From contig JBAQYF010000031.1 in NCBI GenBank assembly GCA_049299895.1, positions 62,001-126,000 of the forward strand: DNA of 64,000 nucleotides. The letters run 5' to 3'. The notes beneath the pieces are model-generated. The model did not search any database. It had not been told where the DNA came from and was given only the letters and a program-made list of their open reading frames with translations. Positions 8,944 to 16,660 of the stretch are shown one piece after another (positions within the stretch are counted from its first letter, which is position 1; the number at the start of each line of letters is the position of its first letter). The DNA is from CAIYYO01 sp049299895. Its GTDB lineage: Archaea > Altiarchaeota > Altiarchaeia > IMC4 > QMZM01. Made by a program: the position numbers and the translations under genes.

Positions 8944-9231
8944 TTAACAGCCTTCGACGACGATCGCCCGGGTCTCTGCCGACTTTTCTCGCAGAGGCGC
9001 AATCTTCCGGTATTCCGGAGACTTGAAGCATTTCTCCCACTTTTCCATCGAGTCGAATTCGATCACAACGATCCTCCCGGGATCCCAGCCGCCCTCGAAT
9101 GGCATGACTTTTCCGCCCCGCGCAAGGTAACGGCCGCCGTGCTTCTCGACGAGCGGCTTTACCTTCTTTACGTACTCGGAGTACATCCCTTTATCAAAGG
9201 CCTTTATTTCGATGATCATATAGACGGACAT
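8944..9231 (-). CDS. DUF1330 family protein (ferredoxin-like/dimeric alpha-beta barrel)
   Basis: The 95-residue protein has the compact pattern of DUF1330: MIIEIKAFD, YVKKVKPLVEKHGGRYLARGG, then RIVVIEFDSMEKWEKCFKSPEY. Members adopt the dimeric alpha-beta barrel fold also seen in ABM monooxygenases and EthD proteins, but DUF1330 has no established reaction. It is probably cytoplasmic. It lies between the cysteine-rich pair and the left edge of the accessory island. Confidence 0.85.
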   Translation of the reverse strand: MSVYMIIEIKAFDKGMYSEYVKKVKPLVEKHGGRYLARGGKVMPFEGGWDPGRIVVIEFDSMEKWEKCFKSPEYRKIAPLREKSAETRAIVVEGC

Positions 9232-9304
9232 AGTCGAACCTCAGAGAGTATTAAAATCAGATAGAAATAAAATAAAAAAATAGAAAAAGAAAAAAATACG
9301 CAAC

Positions 9305-9363
9305 TTATTTCACCGGCTACGGCCTTCCCTGTCGCGCTCTCCGCCTTGAAGAACAGCGCGAAC
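9305..9363 (-). pseudogene. Remnant R1 of the aldolase gene 3' end
   Basis: Translating the minus strand in one frame gives ALFFKAESATGKAVAGE, which matches the C-terminus of the intact class II aldolase at 16657-17781 (ALMFFKAFNAIGK). It begins immediately after the Fic stop codon and is followed by an A-rich (T-rich on the minus strand) tract at 9251-9298. It is one of three such fragments and the most degraded. It ends AVAGE, as the others do, instead of the intact gene's AKLVK, because of a one-base length difference near the end. Confidence 0.7.
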
Positions 9364-9365
9364 TC

Positions 9366-10514
9366 TCATATATCTATCGTTTTCCTTATCTCTTCCGCGA
9401 CGTATATCTTCGGCTTCTGCGTTCCCTGCATTTCCTTGAGTATCCCGTCTTTTATCAGTGCATCCACTGCTTTTCTGGCTGTGGGGTAGGTGGCGGCCAT
9501 GGTCTTTTGCGCCTGAGTTACCGTTATGTAAGGATTGGTGAAAAGATGATCTATCAACTCCGTTATCCGCGGATTTTTATAATTTGTCTGCGTTCTCTTC
9601 CGGTAGACTTCTTTTAGTTCAAGCAGCTTTGTTGCTCTTTGAAGCGAGTCGTTCGCCTGCGTCTCAATTGCCTCAAGGAAGAACTTGATCCACGGCTCAA
9701 ATGCACCTTCTTTGTTAGTTTTCAGAAGCAGCCCAGAATACACGTCCCTATTCTCGTCAAGATATCCGCTGATATAGAGGAGCGGCTTGATCATAAGCCG
9801 GTTCTTGCACAAGTAGAGGGTGATGAGGGCTCTGCCGATCCTTCCATTCCCGTCCCTGAAGGGGTGTATCGTCTCGAACTGGTAGTGGATGAGCGCGATC
9901 TTTATTAGGTTGGGCATCTCATCCTCCCGGTTTAGGTAGTCCAAAAGCGACTCAATCAGGCTAACAATTTTCTCCGGATAAGGGGGTATGAACGTAGCTT
10001 CCTCCTTCTTTGAACCGGGAGGACCTATCCAGTTCTGTGTGTTCCGGAATTCCCCCGGCGACTTGTCTCCTCCCCGAACCCCCCTCATCAGGATCCTGTG
10101 CATCTCCTTTATGAGCTCCAGAGTAATCGGTTTATCTACAATGTATTTTAGTCCGTATTTCACGGCTTCCACATGGTTTGCAACTTCCAATGCATCCGGG
10201 ACATCTCTTTCTTCCCCTTTCGCCTCGGATAGAAGGAAATCTGAAAGGGATATCCGTGTTCCCTCTATCCGGGAGCTGAGGATAGCCTCTTTGTGCAGAT
10301 AAGGCGCAATCAAAAGGTCTGGATTTGGAAGGAACAAGGCTGCGCCCGAGAGCTTAGCCAGCCTGGCGGAAGCCCGGGCAAGGATTAGGGCAAGCGATTC
10401 ATCGTAAATGATCTTCGGAGGGAGGTTATTAGGAATAAACGTAGGATACGTCTCGTTCCTGTCCCTTACGACCTCGATCCTGCCATAGGCCGATGCAAAA
10501 TCATCAGAGTTCAT
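9366..10514 (-). CDS. Fic family protein with C-terminal winged helix
   Basis: The 382-residue protein carries a complete Fic motif, HPFRDGNGRIGR, at about residues 215-227. This is the active site that transfers AMP or related groups to target hydroxyls. An N-terminal Fic_N-type domain contains SSRIEG, matching the (S/T)xxxE(G/N) inhibitory motif of class II Fic proteins, so activity should be self-restrained. The C-terminal 70 residues form a winged helix (TVTQAQKTMAATYPTARKAVDAL), as in Fic proteins that also bind DNA. The target is unknown. It lies between aldolase remnants R1 and R2, implying arrival as cargo. AT-rich sequence upstream (10515-10560) may hold its promoter. Confidence 0.92.
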   Translation of the reverse strand: MNSDDFASAYGRIEVVRDRNETYPTFIPNNLPPKIIYDESLALILARASARLAKLSGAALFLPNPDLLIAPYLHKEAILSSRIEGTRISLSDFLLSEAKGEERDVPDALEVANHVEAVKYGLKYIVDKPITLELIKEMHRILMRGVRGGDKSPGEFRNTQNWIGPPGSKKEEATFIPPYPEKIVSLIESLLDYLNREDEMPNLIKIALIHYQFETIHPFRDGNGRIGRALITLYLCKNRLMIKPLLYISGYLDENRDVYSGLLLKTNKEGAFEPWIKFFLEAIETQANDSLQRATKLLELKEVYRKRTQTNYKNPRITELIDHLFTNPYITVTQAQKTMAATYPTARKAVDALIKDGILKEMQGTQKPKIYVAEEIRKTIDI

Positions 10515-10683
10515 ATAAAAATGTATTAAAATATTTTAACACTTCCTTTAATATATGTATTCTGGAGTTTAAAAATGGAATTAAAGAAAAGAGATGATTT
10601 CTTTAATAGATTGGGTTTTGTTAAAGTAAGTGTTAATAGATGGGAAAAATACAGAAAAAAAGAATAGACGATGAAGCGGTTTA

Positions 10684-10834
10684 TTTCACCAGCTACGACC
10701 TTCCCGAACGCATTAAACGCTTTAAAGAACATCAAAGCATTCGCGTAGCATTGTGACTCTATTGCACGCAGAGTGCCTTTCTGCAGGTTGTGGGTCTCTT
10801 TGAAATACTGCTTGAATGCGAACCTGCAGTTCGT
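10684..10834 (-). pseudogene. Remnant R2 of the aldolase gene 3' end
   Basis: On the minus strand this encodes FAFKQYFKETHN, then LRAIES, CYANALMFFKAFNAFGK and VVAGE. It is a near copy of the last 45-50 codons of the intact aldolase gene 6 kb away. It is the longest of the three remnants, has no start and ends in the AGE frame. The 397-base gap 10514-10911 contains only this remnant, an A-rich tract at about 10644-10665 and AT-rich sequence. It shares base differences with R3 (CATTAAACGC, ATCAAAGCATTC) that the intact gene lacks. Confidence 0.85.
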
Positions 10835-10910
10835 TCGGACTCCAAAATCCTGCGTTTTATGTGAGAAAGGAAGATTTGCGCATTTTAACCCCTTAATCCC
10901 TATTTCATTT

Positions 10911-11441
10911 ATGACTGATCGTATCGCCCGCTTTACCGTTAAGAGTGCCAATGGCGAGGTTCAGGATGTCGGTTATCGCATCTTTATCCTTACCTCATTG
11001 AAGGGCTATGGCCTGGATTGCTCGATGCCCCTTAATGTGCCCGGCGGAGGGGTCAAAGTAGTTGTCAGAGGAGACGAGCAGACAATTAAGGATGCGATAG
11101 ATGAATTGCGAAAAGACAAACCAGACATCAAGAAAGTTGGTAAGATTTCCGTTTCTGATCCAGATTACAATGTTCCGGCTTCTGAATATAAGCCATTGAC
11201 GAATGATGATATACAATTTTTAACTTTAAACCAGCTCAGCAAGGGTATTCCAGCAATAATTGGGATGCGTGACCACATGGAAAATGCCTTGACGCCGAAA
11301 ATCGAATCCATTAATGAAGTGGTAGGAGGGCTGGACGGAAAATATCACACCATTTCCAGAAATCTGAATTATGTTGTTATAGGGGTCGGATTGATCGTAG
11401 TAATAGCAGTTGTTTACGGTTTCTTATTGTTTGTCAGGTAG
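10911..11441 (+). CDS. Acylphosphatase-like domain protein with C-terminal membrane anchor
   Basis: The 176-residue protein starts with an acylphosphatase-like domain. GEVQDVGYR keeps the phosphate-binding arginine of the GxVQGVxFR motif, and PLNVPGGGVKVVVRG aligns with the WVRNxxDGxV segment that supplies the catalytic asparagine. A linker follows, then a hydrophobic helix at about residues 151-175, so it is probably anchored with the domain in the cytoplasm. Acylphosphatases hydrolyse acyl phosphates, but a membrane-tethered form between aldolase remnants R2 and R3 suggests an accessory role. The start at 10911 is preferred because the upstream extension runs through remnant sequence. Confidence 0.68.
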   Translation: MTDRIARFTVKSANGEVQDVGYRIFILTSLKGYGLDCSMPLNVPGGGVKVVVRGDEQTIKDAIDELRKDKPDIKKVGKISVSDPDYNVPASEYKPLTNDDIQFLTLNQLSKGIPAIIGMRDHMENALTPKIESINEVVGGLDGKYHTISRNLNYVVIGVGLIVVIAVVYGFLLFVR

Positions 11442-11487
11442 CTTCCAGTTAAATAAAAAAAAATAAAAAAATATGAAGCCAGCGGGT

Positions 11488-11590
11488 TTCATTTCACCAG
11501 CTACGGCCTTCCCGATCGCATTAAACGCCTTGAAGAACATCAAAGCATTCGCGTAGCAGTGGGATTCTATTGCGTGGAGGACATCCCTGT
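11488..11590 (-). pseudogene. Remnant R3 of the aldolase gene 3' end
   Basis: The minus strand encodes DVLHAIESHCYANALMFF, then KAFNAIGKAVAGE, matching the last 30 or so codons of the intact aldolase gene. Over the central 65 bases I count only about five substitutions against the intact copy, plus a one-base length difference that changes the final codons. An A-rich tract (11450-11472), which is T-rich in the sense of the remnant, follows it. It separates the acylphosphatase-like gene from the methyltransferase operon. Confidence 0.85.
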
Positions 11591-11626
11591 CGGAAAATAT
11601 CCCTCAAGTATTCCGGCAAGTGGCGA

Positions 11627-14407
11627 TCATGTGTCGCATTTGACGCAAGACCTGATTTCATACAGCCCTTTGAGGGCGTTTATTATTTGGTCTTTATATC
11701 CAAGTATGCCGAATTCTTCCAGCACGGTAGCTTCAAACGCGAGCCTGTCGCTTCTTTTCAGTTCCTCATATAAAGGTAGAATGTCCCTTTTCTGGAGCGG
11801 CGAAAATTTTGTCAGTATCCTTGTTTTTTGCCTTTGAGTAAGAAGATTTGGGTTTAGCATAAATGAGTTTTTTCTAAGTTTCGTGGCGTTCAAGTCCAGC
11901 GCACCCTCCCCCCTGCCAAATCCCAGCGCTTCGAGATAAAAGAGGCCGATTGCGCTGTTCATCAGCGCATGACATAAATCGATGTCTGTAGAATCATTCT
12001 TCCGGGTGAAGCGAACGAGCCTTTGATTGACAAATCCGCGTTTGGTTAATTTTGCAAAAAACAATCTGTCCCCTGGATTAATACTAGTAACCAGATCCGC
12101 TACGGTGTCCGGTCTCATGCCATACCACTCCAGCCCGGGCCTTTTAAGCACTGTTTTTAAAGGTTTCCCCTTTTCGTTTTTCGCGCGCTCGAACTGTTTT
12201 ACCCACTCAAGCGCCCCCTTATGACCCAGACGTTTAAGTTCGTCGATTTTTCTCGTACAACAAAAAGCAAGACCGTCGGGCCGGATGGTTAGCGCACGGA
12301 TAGACGATGACGATTTCAACACTGGGACTATGTAATCTTTTTCAATGCGCTGGGTTTGATCTGCCGAAGGGAAGAACATCTTATCCCATCCCCTTCTCTC
12401 TCCGCGGTTTATAGCAAAAAGCTCGCTTGTTTTTATCAATTTAACGGATATGCCGTTTATCCAGCGGCAATCGGCAAACAATGCGTTCAAGCCAAGCCCC
12501 CGGTCCAAAAATCCTCTTATCTCATAACGCGAATATACCTCCTTTTTCATCAGGTCGCTTTCAGATTCTACGCCGGATCTGATCAGGGCCGTTAATTCGC
12601 TTATTTGTCCACTTTCAGACAGCAGTTTAAGAGGTTTCTCCAGTGTAACGAAGACCGTCTTTTCGTCCTGGTCCGCGGGCGGCGACCGTACCTCCCTTTC
12701 CGGTTTTTTCTTTAAAACGATCAAGGTTGTTACAACTTTGGCGTTGTCAAACCAACGGCCTTTGCCCGAGGTTATTATAAATCTCACGTGGAAAAAGCGG
12801 TTTAGCAGGGCTTCAAACGTTTTACCCCATTCCGTAGACAGCCAGGAGTTTGACACTATGACGCCTATTTGTCCTTTCGGCTCCAGTATTTCCCACAGAT
12901 AGAAAACCAGATAAGCATACAGGTCGCTTCTCGAATCCAGCGTCCCATCCCCGGTCAGTTCCTTCAGCCTGTCGTTTATTGTTTCGCCTATGCCCGGGTT
13001 TAAGAGCTCCAGGTCCTCCTGCTTTACGAAAGGCAGGTTTGAAACGACATAATCTATGCTGGGCAGGGCCTGCTTCACGAAGCTTCCATCAATGGGACTG
13101 CGGAAAACAACCTGCATACCGTCCTTAAGGTTTGTCGCGTCGGATTGAAAGGCATGAATGATCTCACCATAGTTTCCGGGCTCAAGTAAAGCCAGTGTTG
13201 TTAAGTGTATCGGAAACTCGAATTTATCGCTCGCCCAGACGGTAAAAAGCGCCTGCCGCCTGTCCAATCCCGCTTCCCGCTTCATGTCGTAAACTGCACG
13301 GGCTATGGTGCCGGTACCGCAACAGGGGTCAAGGACATTCAAAGTTTTGTTTTCTATAGTAAGGTTCACAAGCAAATCGGACAACCATAGAGGCGTGACA
13401 AACAGCCCTGAGACCTTCCTCTTTTCTTTATTCACGCTTTTTTCCAGTAGTTCGTGCAAAAGCGCCTGATCTATGTCTTGCAATTGAGCGGCGCATAGAA
13501 CTCGATTAAGCTCGCAAAGGACTTCCCACACGGGCTTTGGGATGCACTCTTCTCCAAGCTGGGGCCCAAAAACGTTTAGGAAATCGCATTTTTCAGATAT
13601 TCTCTTAAATATCTTCAAGGACTCTTGGACGCCTTTACCGGAGTTAATCGACTCCACTTCTCCCGCAGCGCCGTAGTATGATTTTAGGATATGTGCAAAC
13701 AGGAGCTTGTTAAACCATGCAAATATCACGTTTCGCGACAATACGTCCCAAGGCTGCTGATCCTCAGGGTGCCCGGTTCTCTCCGCCCTCCACCACAAAA
13801 TGACCGAATCGCTAAAGCCCGAATCGCTCTGCGCTTTCTTTTTCAGTTCGACGGAGACCAAGTCCACGTTCTGAAGAACCAGGTTTGCGACCGCTTCCCC
13901 AGTTAGCGAATCAACCAGCGGAACGCCGTTTATGACGCCCTCATTAAAAAACCCCACCAAGCAGTCTAATATCTTGTGGAGCATTTCGATCCATTTTTCT
14001 CTTGCCGATTTCACCTGAGAACGCACGACAGTTTGTCCAGGCATATCCCAGGTTTTTATGATCTCAAGCCCTTCGCCAGTAGTAATCTTGTAGAGAACCG
14101 CTGTCGACACGTTCCATAAAAGAAAGCTTCGCAGCCCGAGAATTTGCGCCTTTGTTTTGGCGTTCTCCACAAATTGGGGATCGTTTATGGAGGTGTCAGG
14201 GAATTTCAGCTCCCAGCCTTGAAGGATCCTGCTTGAAGCCGAATCTGCAAAGAGCAGGACGTCGGGGAAATATGTCGCCGCCTGAGAACTTAAGCCGGAT
14301 TCCCCGCCTGCACGTTTGAGGATTAATGATCTACTTTGGGCCCAGACGTTTATTTCGGTTATTACGTCTATCGCCCAGCTACGTTCGTTGTATCTTACAG
14401 CAGGCAT
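11627..14407 (-). CDS. Type IIG-like restriction-modification protein (nuclease + adenine methyltransferase)
   Basis: The 926-residue protein has an N-terminal segment with FPDVLLF and, further on, GWELKFPD (about residues 45-75), matching the PD...ExK signature of restriction nucleases. A helical region follows, then an N6-adenine methyltransferase core: DPCCGTGTIA is SAM-binding motif I (about residue 355) and VVSNLPF occupies the NPP(Y/F) catalytic position with SNLPF instead. The C-terminal third resembles a target-recognition region. It would methylate adenine in a specific site and possibly cut unmodified DNA. It is downstream of, and probably cotranscribed with, a second methyltransferase gene, within the aldolase-remnant island. 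Confidence 0.82.
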   Translation of the reverse strand: MPAVRYNERSWAIDVITEINVWAQSRSLILKRAGGESGLSSQAATYFPDVLLFADSASSRILQGWELKFPDTSINDPQFVENAKTKAQILGLRSFLLWNVSTAVLYKITTGEGLEIIKTWDMPGQTVVRSQVKSAREKWIEMLHKILDCLVGFFNEGVINGVPLVDSLTGEAVANLVLQNVDLVSVELKKKAQSDSGFSDSVILWWRAERTGHPEDQQPWDVLSRNVIFAWFNKLLFAHILKSYYGAAGEVESINSGKGVQESLKIFKRISEKCDFLNVFGPQLGEECIPKPVWEVLCELNRVLCAAQLQDIDQALLHELLEKSVNKEKRKVSGLFVTPLWLSDLLVNLTIENKTLNVLDPCCGTGTIARAVYDMKREAGLDRRQALFTVWASDKFEFPIHLTTLALLEPGNYGEIIHAFQSDATNLKDGMQVVFRSPIDGSFVKQALPSIDYVVSNLPFVKQEDLELLNPGIGETINDRLKELTGDGTLDSRSDLYAYLVFYLWEILEPKGQIGVIVSNSWLSTEWGKTFEALLNRFFHVRFIITSGKGRWFDNAKVVTTLIVLKKKPEREVRSPPADQDEKTVFVTLEKPLKLLSESGQISELTALIRSGVESESDLMKKEVYSRYEIRGFLDRGLGLNALFADCRWINGISVKLIKTSELFAINRGERRGWDKMFFPSADQTQRIEKDYIVPVLKSSSSIRALTIRPDGLAFCCTRKIDELKRLGHKGALEWVKQFERAKNEKGKPLKTVLKRPGLEWYGMRPDTVADLVTSINPGDRLFFAKLTKRGFVNQRLVRFTRKNDSTDIDLCHALMNSAIGLFYLEALGFGRGEGALDLNATKLRKNSFMLNPNLLTQRQKTRILTKFSPLQKRDILPLYEELKRSDRLAFEATVLEEFGILGYKDQIINALKGLYEIRSCVKCDT

Positions 14408-14455
14408 GGCAATATCCTCATTAATTGATCAGTATCTTATTTGCTTTGCCAGTAT

Positions 14456-16447
14456 TTATTCAGATTTATTTAGAAAATTTTTGATTATCTTCTGTTGCAC
14501 CTCGGTGATGCCGTAAATTTTATAGACCTGTGAATCTATTTCTTTCAGTATCCCGGCCTTTTGCCTGTCGTCCACACATTGCAATGCGGAGTCTACTAAT
14601 CGCTCTACTTCAGCTACCTCCGCCTTTGAGGGTTCAATGACGGGCAAAATTCCCAGCCATGTAGGTAGATAGTGGTAGTAGCCCGAGCCGATTTGTATGC
14701 CTTTGTAGATTATGCCGTAGATAAAATCAAACAGAGAAGAGTTCATTAAACCGGTGAAGTACTTTAAGTGCGGGGAGGAACTTGGGGCATTAGGATTGAC
14801 GTAGGCTATGGGGTAAACGTCCTTGGTTACAAAAACTCCCTCCGAGTCGTAAGTCGCAGTAATTTCCCGTGCGTGCTGGCAGAACATTATTTTCTCGCAT
14901 TCGAAATTGGATAGCGGAGGCAGCTTATTGTCGACTTCCTTTAACTTTTGTTGGTCGTAATCTATGTAGTATCCGTTCCAGTTTACCTGGAACTTTGCTA
15001 TCTCGTTCATCCGAGAGTAGCTTACGCCGCCAAGATACTTCTTGACATTCTTAGGGTCTGTTTTGCGCTCGTCGAAATCCTTCCGGACGAACCGTTCGCG
15101 CAGCCCCGTTTTATGAAAAGAAACGGCAGACCTGAAACAAAGATAGTCGCTTATCGGCCGACTCTTATTAAAAATGGTTAAAAACATGCCCACTATGTCG
15201 TCCTCATAAGGCAGGCAAAAGTAGGTCAGAAGATTATCAACGGACCGATAAAACTCTTGGGGGACAAGCGCCGTTTTGCAGTTATCCTGCAACTGGTCAA
15301 AACTTCGGACGGATATTCTGGTAATTATCTTACTGCCTTTCCTTGGTGGCATATTCCGATACCTGACAACTATAGGGTATACGCCCGCCTTATGGAAGAT
15401 GTCCATCTCCGACAAGTCCGCCAGTTCAAGGAGCTCAAAATTTTCAAGGAGGTGCTCCCGCAGCTTAAAGGCGTATTGCGCAACCTGAAACTTGTTTGGG
15501 AGGATCAGAACGATTACACCACCTTCGGCCGACATCCGGTTGCATTGCAGGATGAACGCAATATATAAGTCAAATGCACCGGACAACAAGTCAGCCGGAA
15601 AGTTGGCTTTGCAGACCGTTTTTAGTTTCTTTGAGAGTTTTTTTGATTCCATGTAGGGGGGATTTCCAAGGATATAGTGAAAGCCGCTTGAATAATGGCC
15701 CGTCCGGTTCTTGATCTGCAAAACATCGGGTTCGTCCTCGCTTGAGTTTATCAGCTTCCTGTTCTCCACCGAGTTAGTTTGGTAAATCCTAAAGTTAATC
15801 TTGCCGTGTTTTGACAGCACCTTGGAGTCTATTTCAAGGGCAAGCATCACATAAAGATTTATCTTTGTAAGCAGACATGCAGTCGGATTTATGTCAAAAC
15901 CGTAAAAATGGATTGCTGCGTATTCTAAGATTTCCGGCGGGGCGATGTTCCTCGCCTTGAGCACCCGGATGGCTCTCTTTAAACTGGCTACGAGAAAAAT
16001 TCCAGACCCACAGGAAATGTCTATAAATTTTTTGTCAAACAGATCGGGGTCCTTCTCCAGTTCAAGGGAATCAACCATATGCTCTACGACTTGCGGAGGG
16101 CTATAAAACTGTCCCGTCTGCTTCCTTGTTCCGTTACGGTGTATGTAGCATTCATATGACCTCCCCAAGAGATCATATTCCGATGGATCCAAAATACTCC
16201 CAGAGTCCAGTTTATATTCCTCTTCCAAGTGAAAGTTAAAAGTATCCCTGAAATGCATTTCCGTCAATTTAATTTCCCATGGAGAATATCCTAAAAGACG
16301 CAGGTTGTTTTTTACCATTGATAGCCCAAGCCCCAATATAAACTCATCTGGTTTTCCCCCGCCGTCTTGGGTGGACTCTTGAAAATGAATCGGTTCTGCG
16401 ACTTTCTGCAAGTCGGTTGGGTGTGCCGTCTTCATTTTCATCAACAT
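14456..16447 (-). CDS. Eco57I-like N6-adenine DNA methyltransferase
   Basis: The 663-residue protein carries FIDISCGSGIFL as SAM-binding motif I (about residue 143) and ILGNPPYMES as the catalytic NPPY motif (about residue 260), so it is a gamma-type adenine methyltransferase. The preceding GQFYSPPQVVEHMV is the usual entry to this domain in Eco57I and type I HsdM-like proteins. The C-terminal half, with a TGLMNSSLFDFIYG segment, looks like a target-recognition domain. No nuclease motif is obvious. It lies 48 bases upstream of the type IIG-like gene; the two probably form one modification or defence system. Two in-frame ATGs (codons 1 and 3) are possible starts. Confidence 0.85.
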   Translation of the reverse strand: MLMKMKTAHPTDLQKVAEPIHFQESTQDGGGKPDEFILGLGLSMVKNNLRLLGYSPWEIKLTEMHFRDTFNFHLEEEYKLDSGSILDPSEYDLLGRSYECYIHRNGTRKQTGQFYSPPQVVEHMVDSLELEKDPDLFDKKFIDISCGSGIFLVASLKRAIRVLKARNIAPPEILEYAAIHFYGFDINPTACLLTKINLYVMLALEIDSKVLSKHGKINFRIYQTNSVENRKLINSSEDEPDVLQIKNRTGHYSSGFHYILGNPPYMESKKLSKKLKTVCKANFPADLLSGAFDLYIAFILQCNRMSAEGGVIVLILPNKFQVAQYAFKLREHLLENFELLELADLSEMDIFHKAGVYPIVVRYRNMPPRKGSKIITRISVRSFDQLQDNCKTALVPQEFYRSVDNLLTYFCLPYEDDIVGMFLTIFNKSRPISDYLCFRSAVSFHKTGLRERFVRKDFDERKTDPKNVKKYLGGVSYSRMNEIAKFQVNWNGYYIDYDQQKLKEVDNKLPPLSNFECEKIMFCQHAREITATYDSEGVFVTKDVYPIAYVNPNAPSSSPHLKYFTGLMNSSLFDFIYGIIYKGIQIGSGYYHYLPTWLGILPVIEPSKAEVAEVERLVDSALQCVDDRQKAGILKEIDSQVYKIYGITEVQQKIIKNFLNKSE

Positions 16448-16610
16448 CTTTTGCCTCGTTCTTATTTACGCTCAATAATAGGAGACTTCAAATTACAATA
16501 AATTAAATACCAACAGAGATCTGGAAAAATGAATTATATTTAGAATATTTTTCAATTTCCCATTAGTATTAATGATATTGATAAGTACATAGTTAGCAAG
16601 ATAGATATAC

Positions 16611-16637
16611 GAAAAATAAAAGAAAAAAAAGAATAAA
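16611..16637 (-). terminator. T-rich terminator downstream of the aldolase gene
   Basis: The plus strand is almost pure A (GAAAAATAAAAGAAAAAAAAG), which reads as T-runs on the minus strand just after the aldolase stop. Such oligo-T tracts end archaeal transcripts. Similar tracts follow all three aldolase 3' remnants, which suggests the terminator was copied along with the gene end. Confidence 0.5.
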
Positions 16638-16642
16638 TGAAG

Positions 16643-16660
16643 ATGATCCTAAAGGATCAT
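16643..16660. repeat. Perfect 8-bp inverted repeat over the aldolase stop codon
   Basis: ATGATCCT and AGGATCAT are separated by two bases, and the right arm overlaps the aldolase stop codon (16657-16659). It could form a hairpin assisting termination, or mark the recombination junction of the neighbouring island. The three remnants do not carry this palindrome. Confidence 0.55.

Noticed and set aside
8589..9002. 137-codon minus-strand frame covering both cysteine-rich genes
   Set aside because: The two short frames with eight ordered cysteines each and MES starts are far more protein-like; the long frame is their shadow.
10526..10951. 141-codon minus-strand open frame containing KQYFKETHN and CYANALMFF
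   Set aside because: The aldolase-like part is a truncated 3' remnant; the flanking residues are low-complexity and the frame overlaps the start of the + strand acylphosphatase-like gene.
9251..16660. Search for an integrase, transposase or tRNA gene to explain the island
   Set aside because: No open frame shows tyrosine or serine recombinase motifs or a DDE core, and no tRNA-like T-arm was seen; the mechanism remains inferred from the repeats only.
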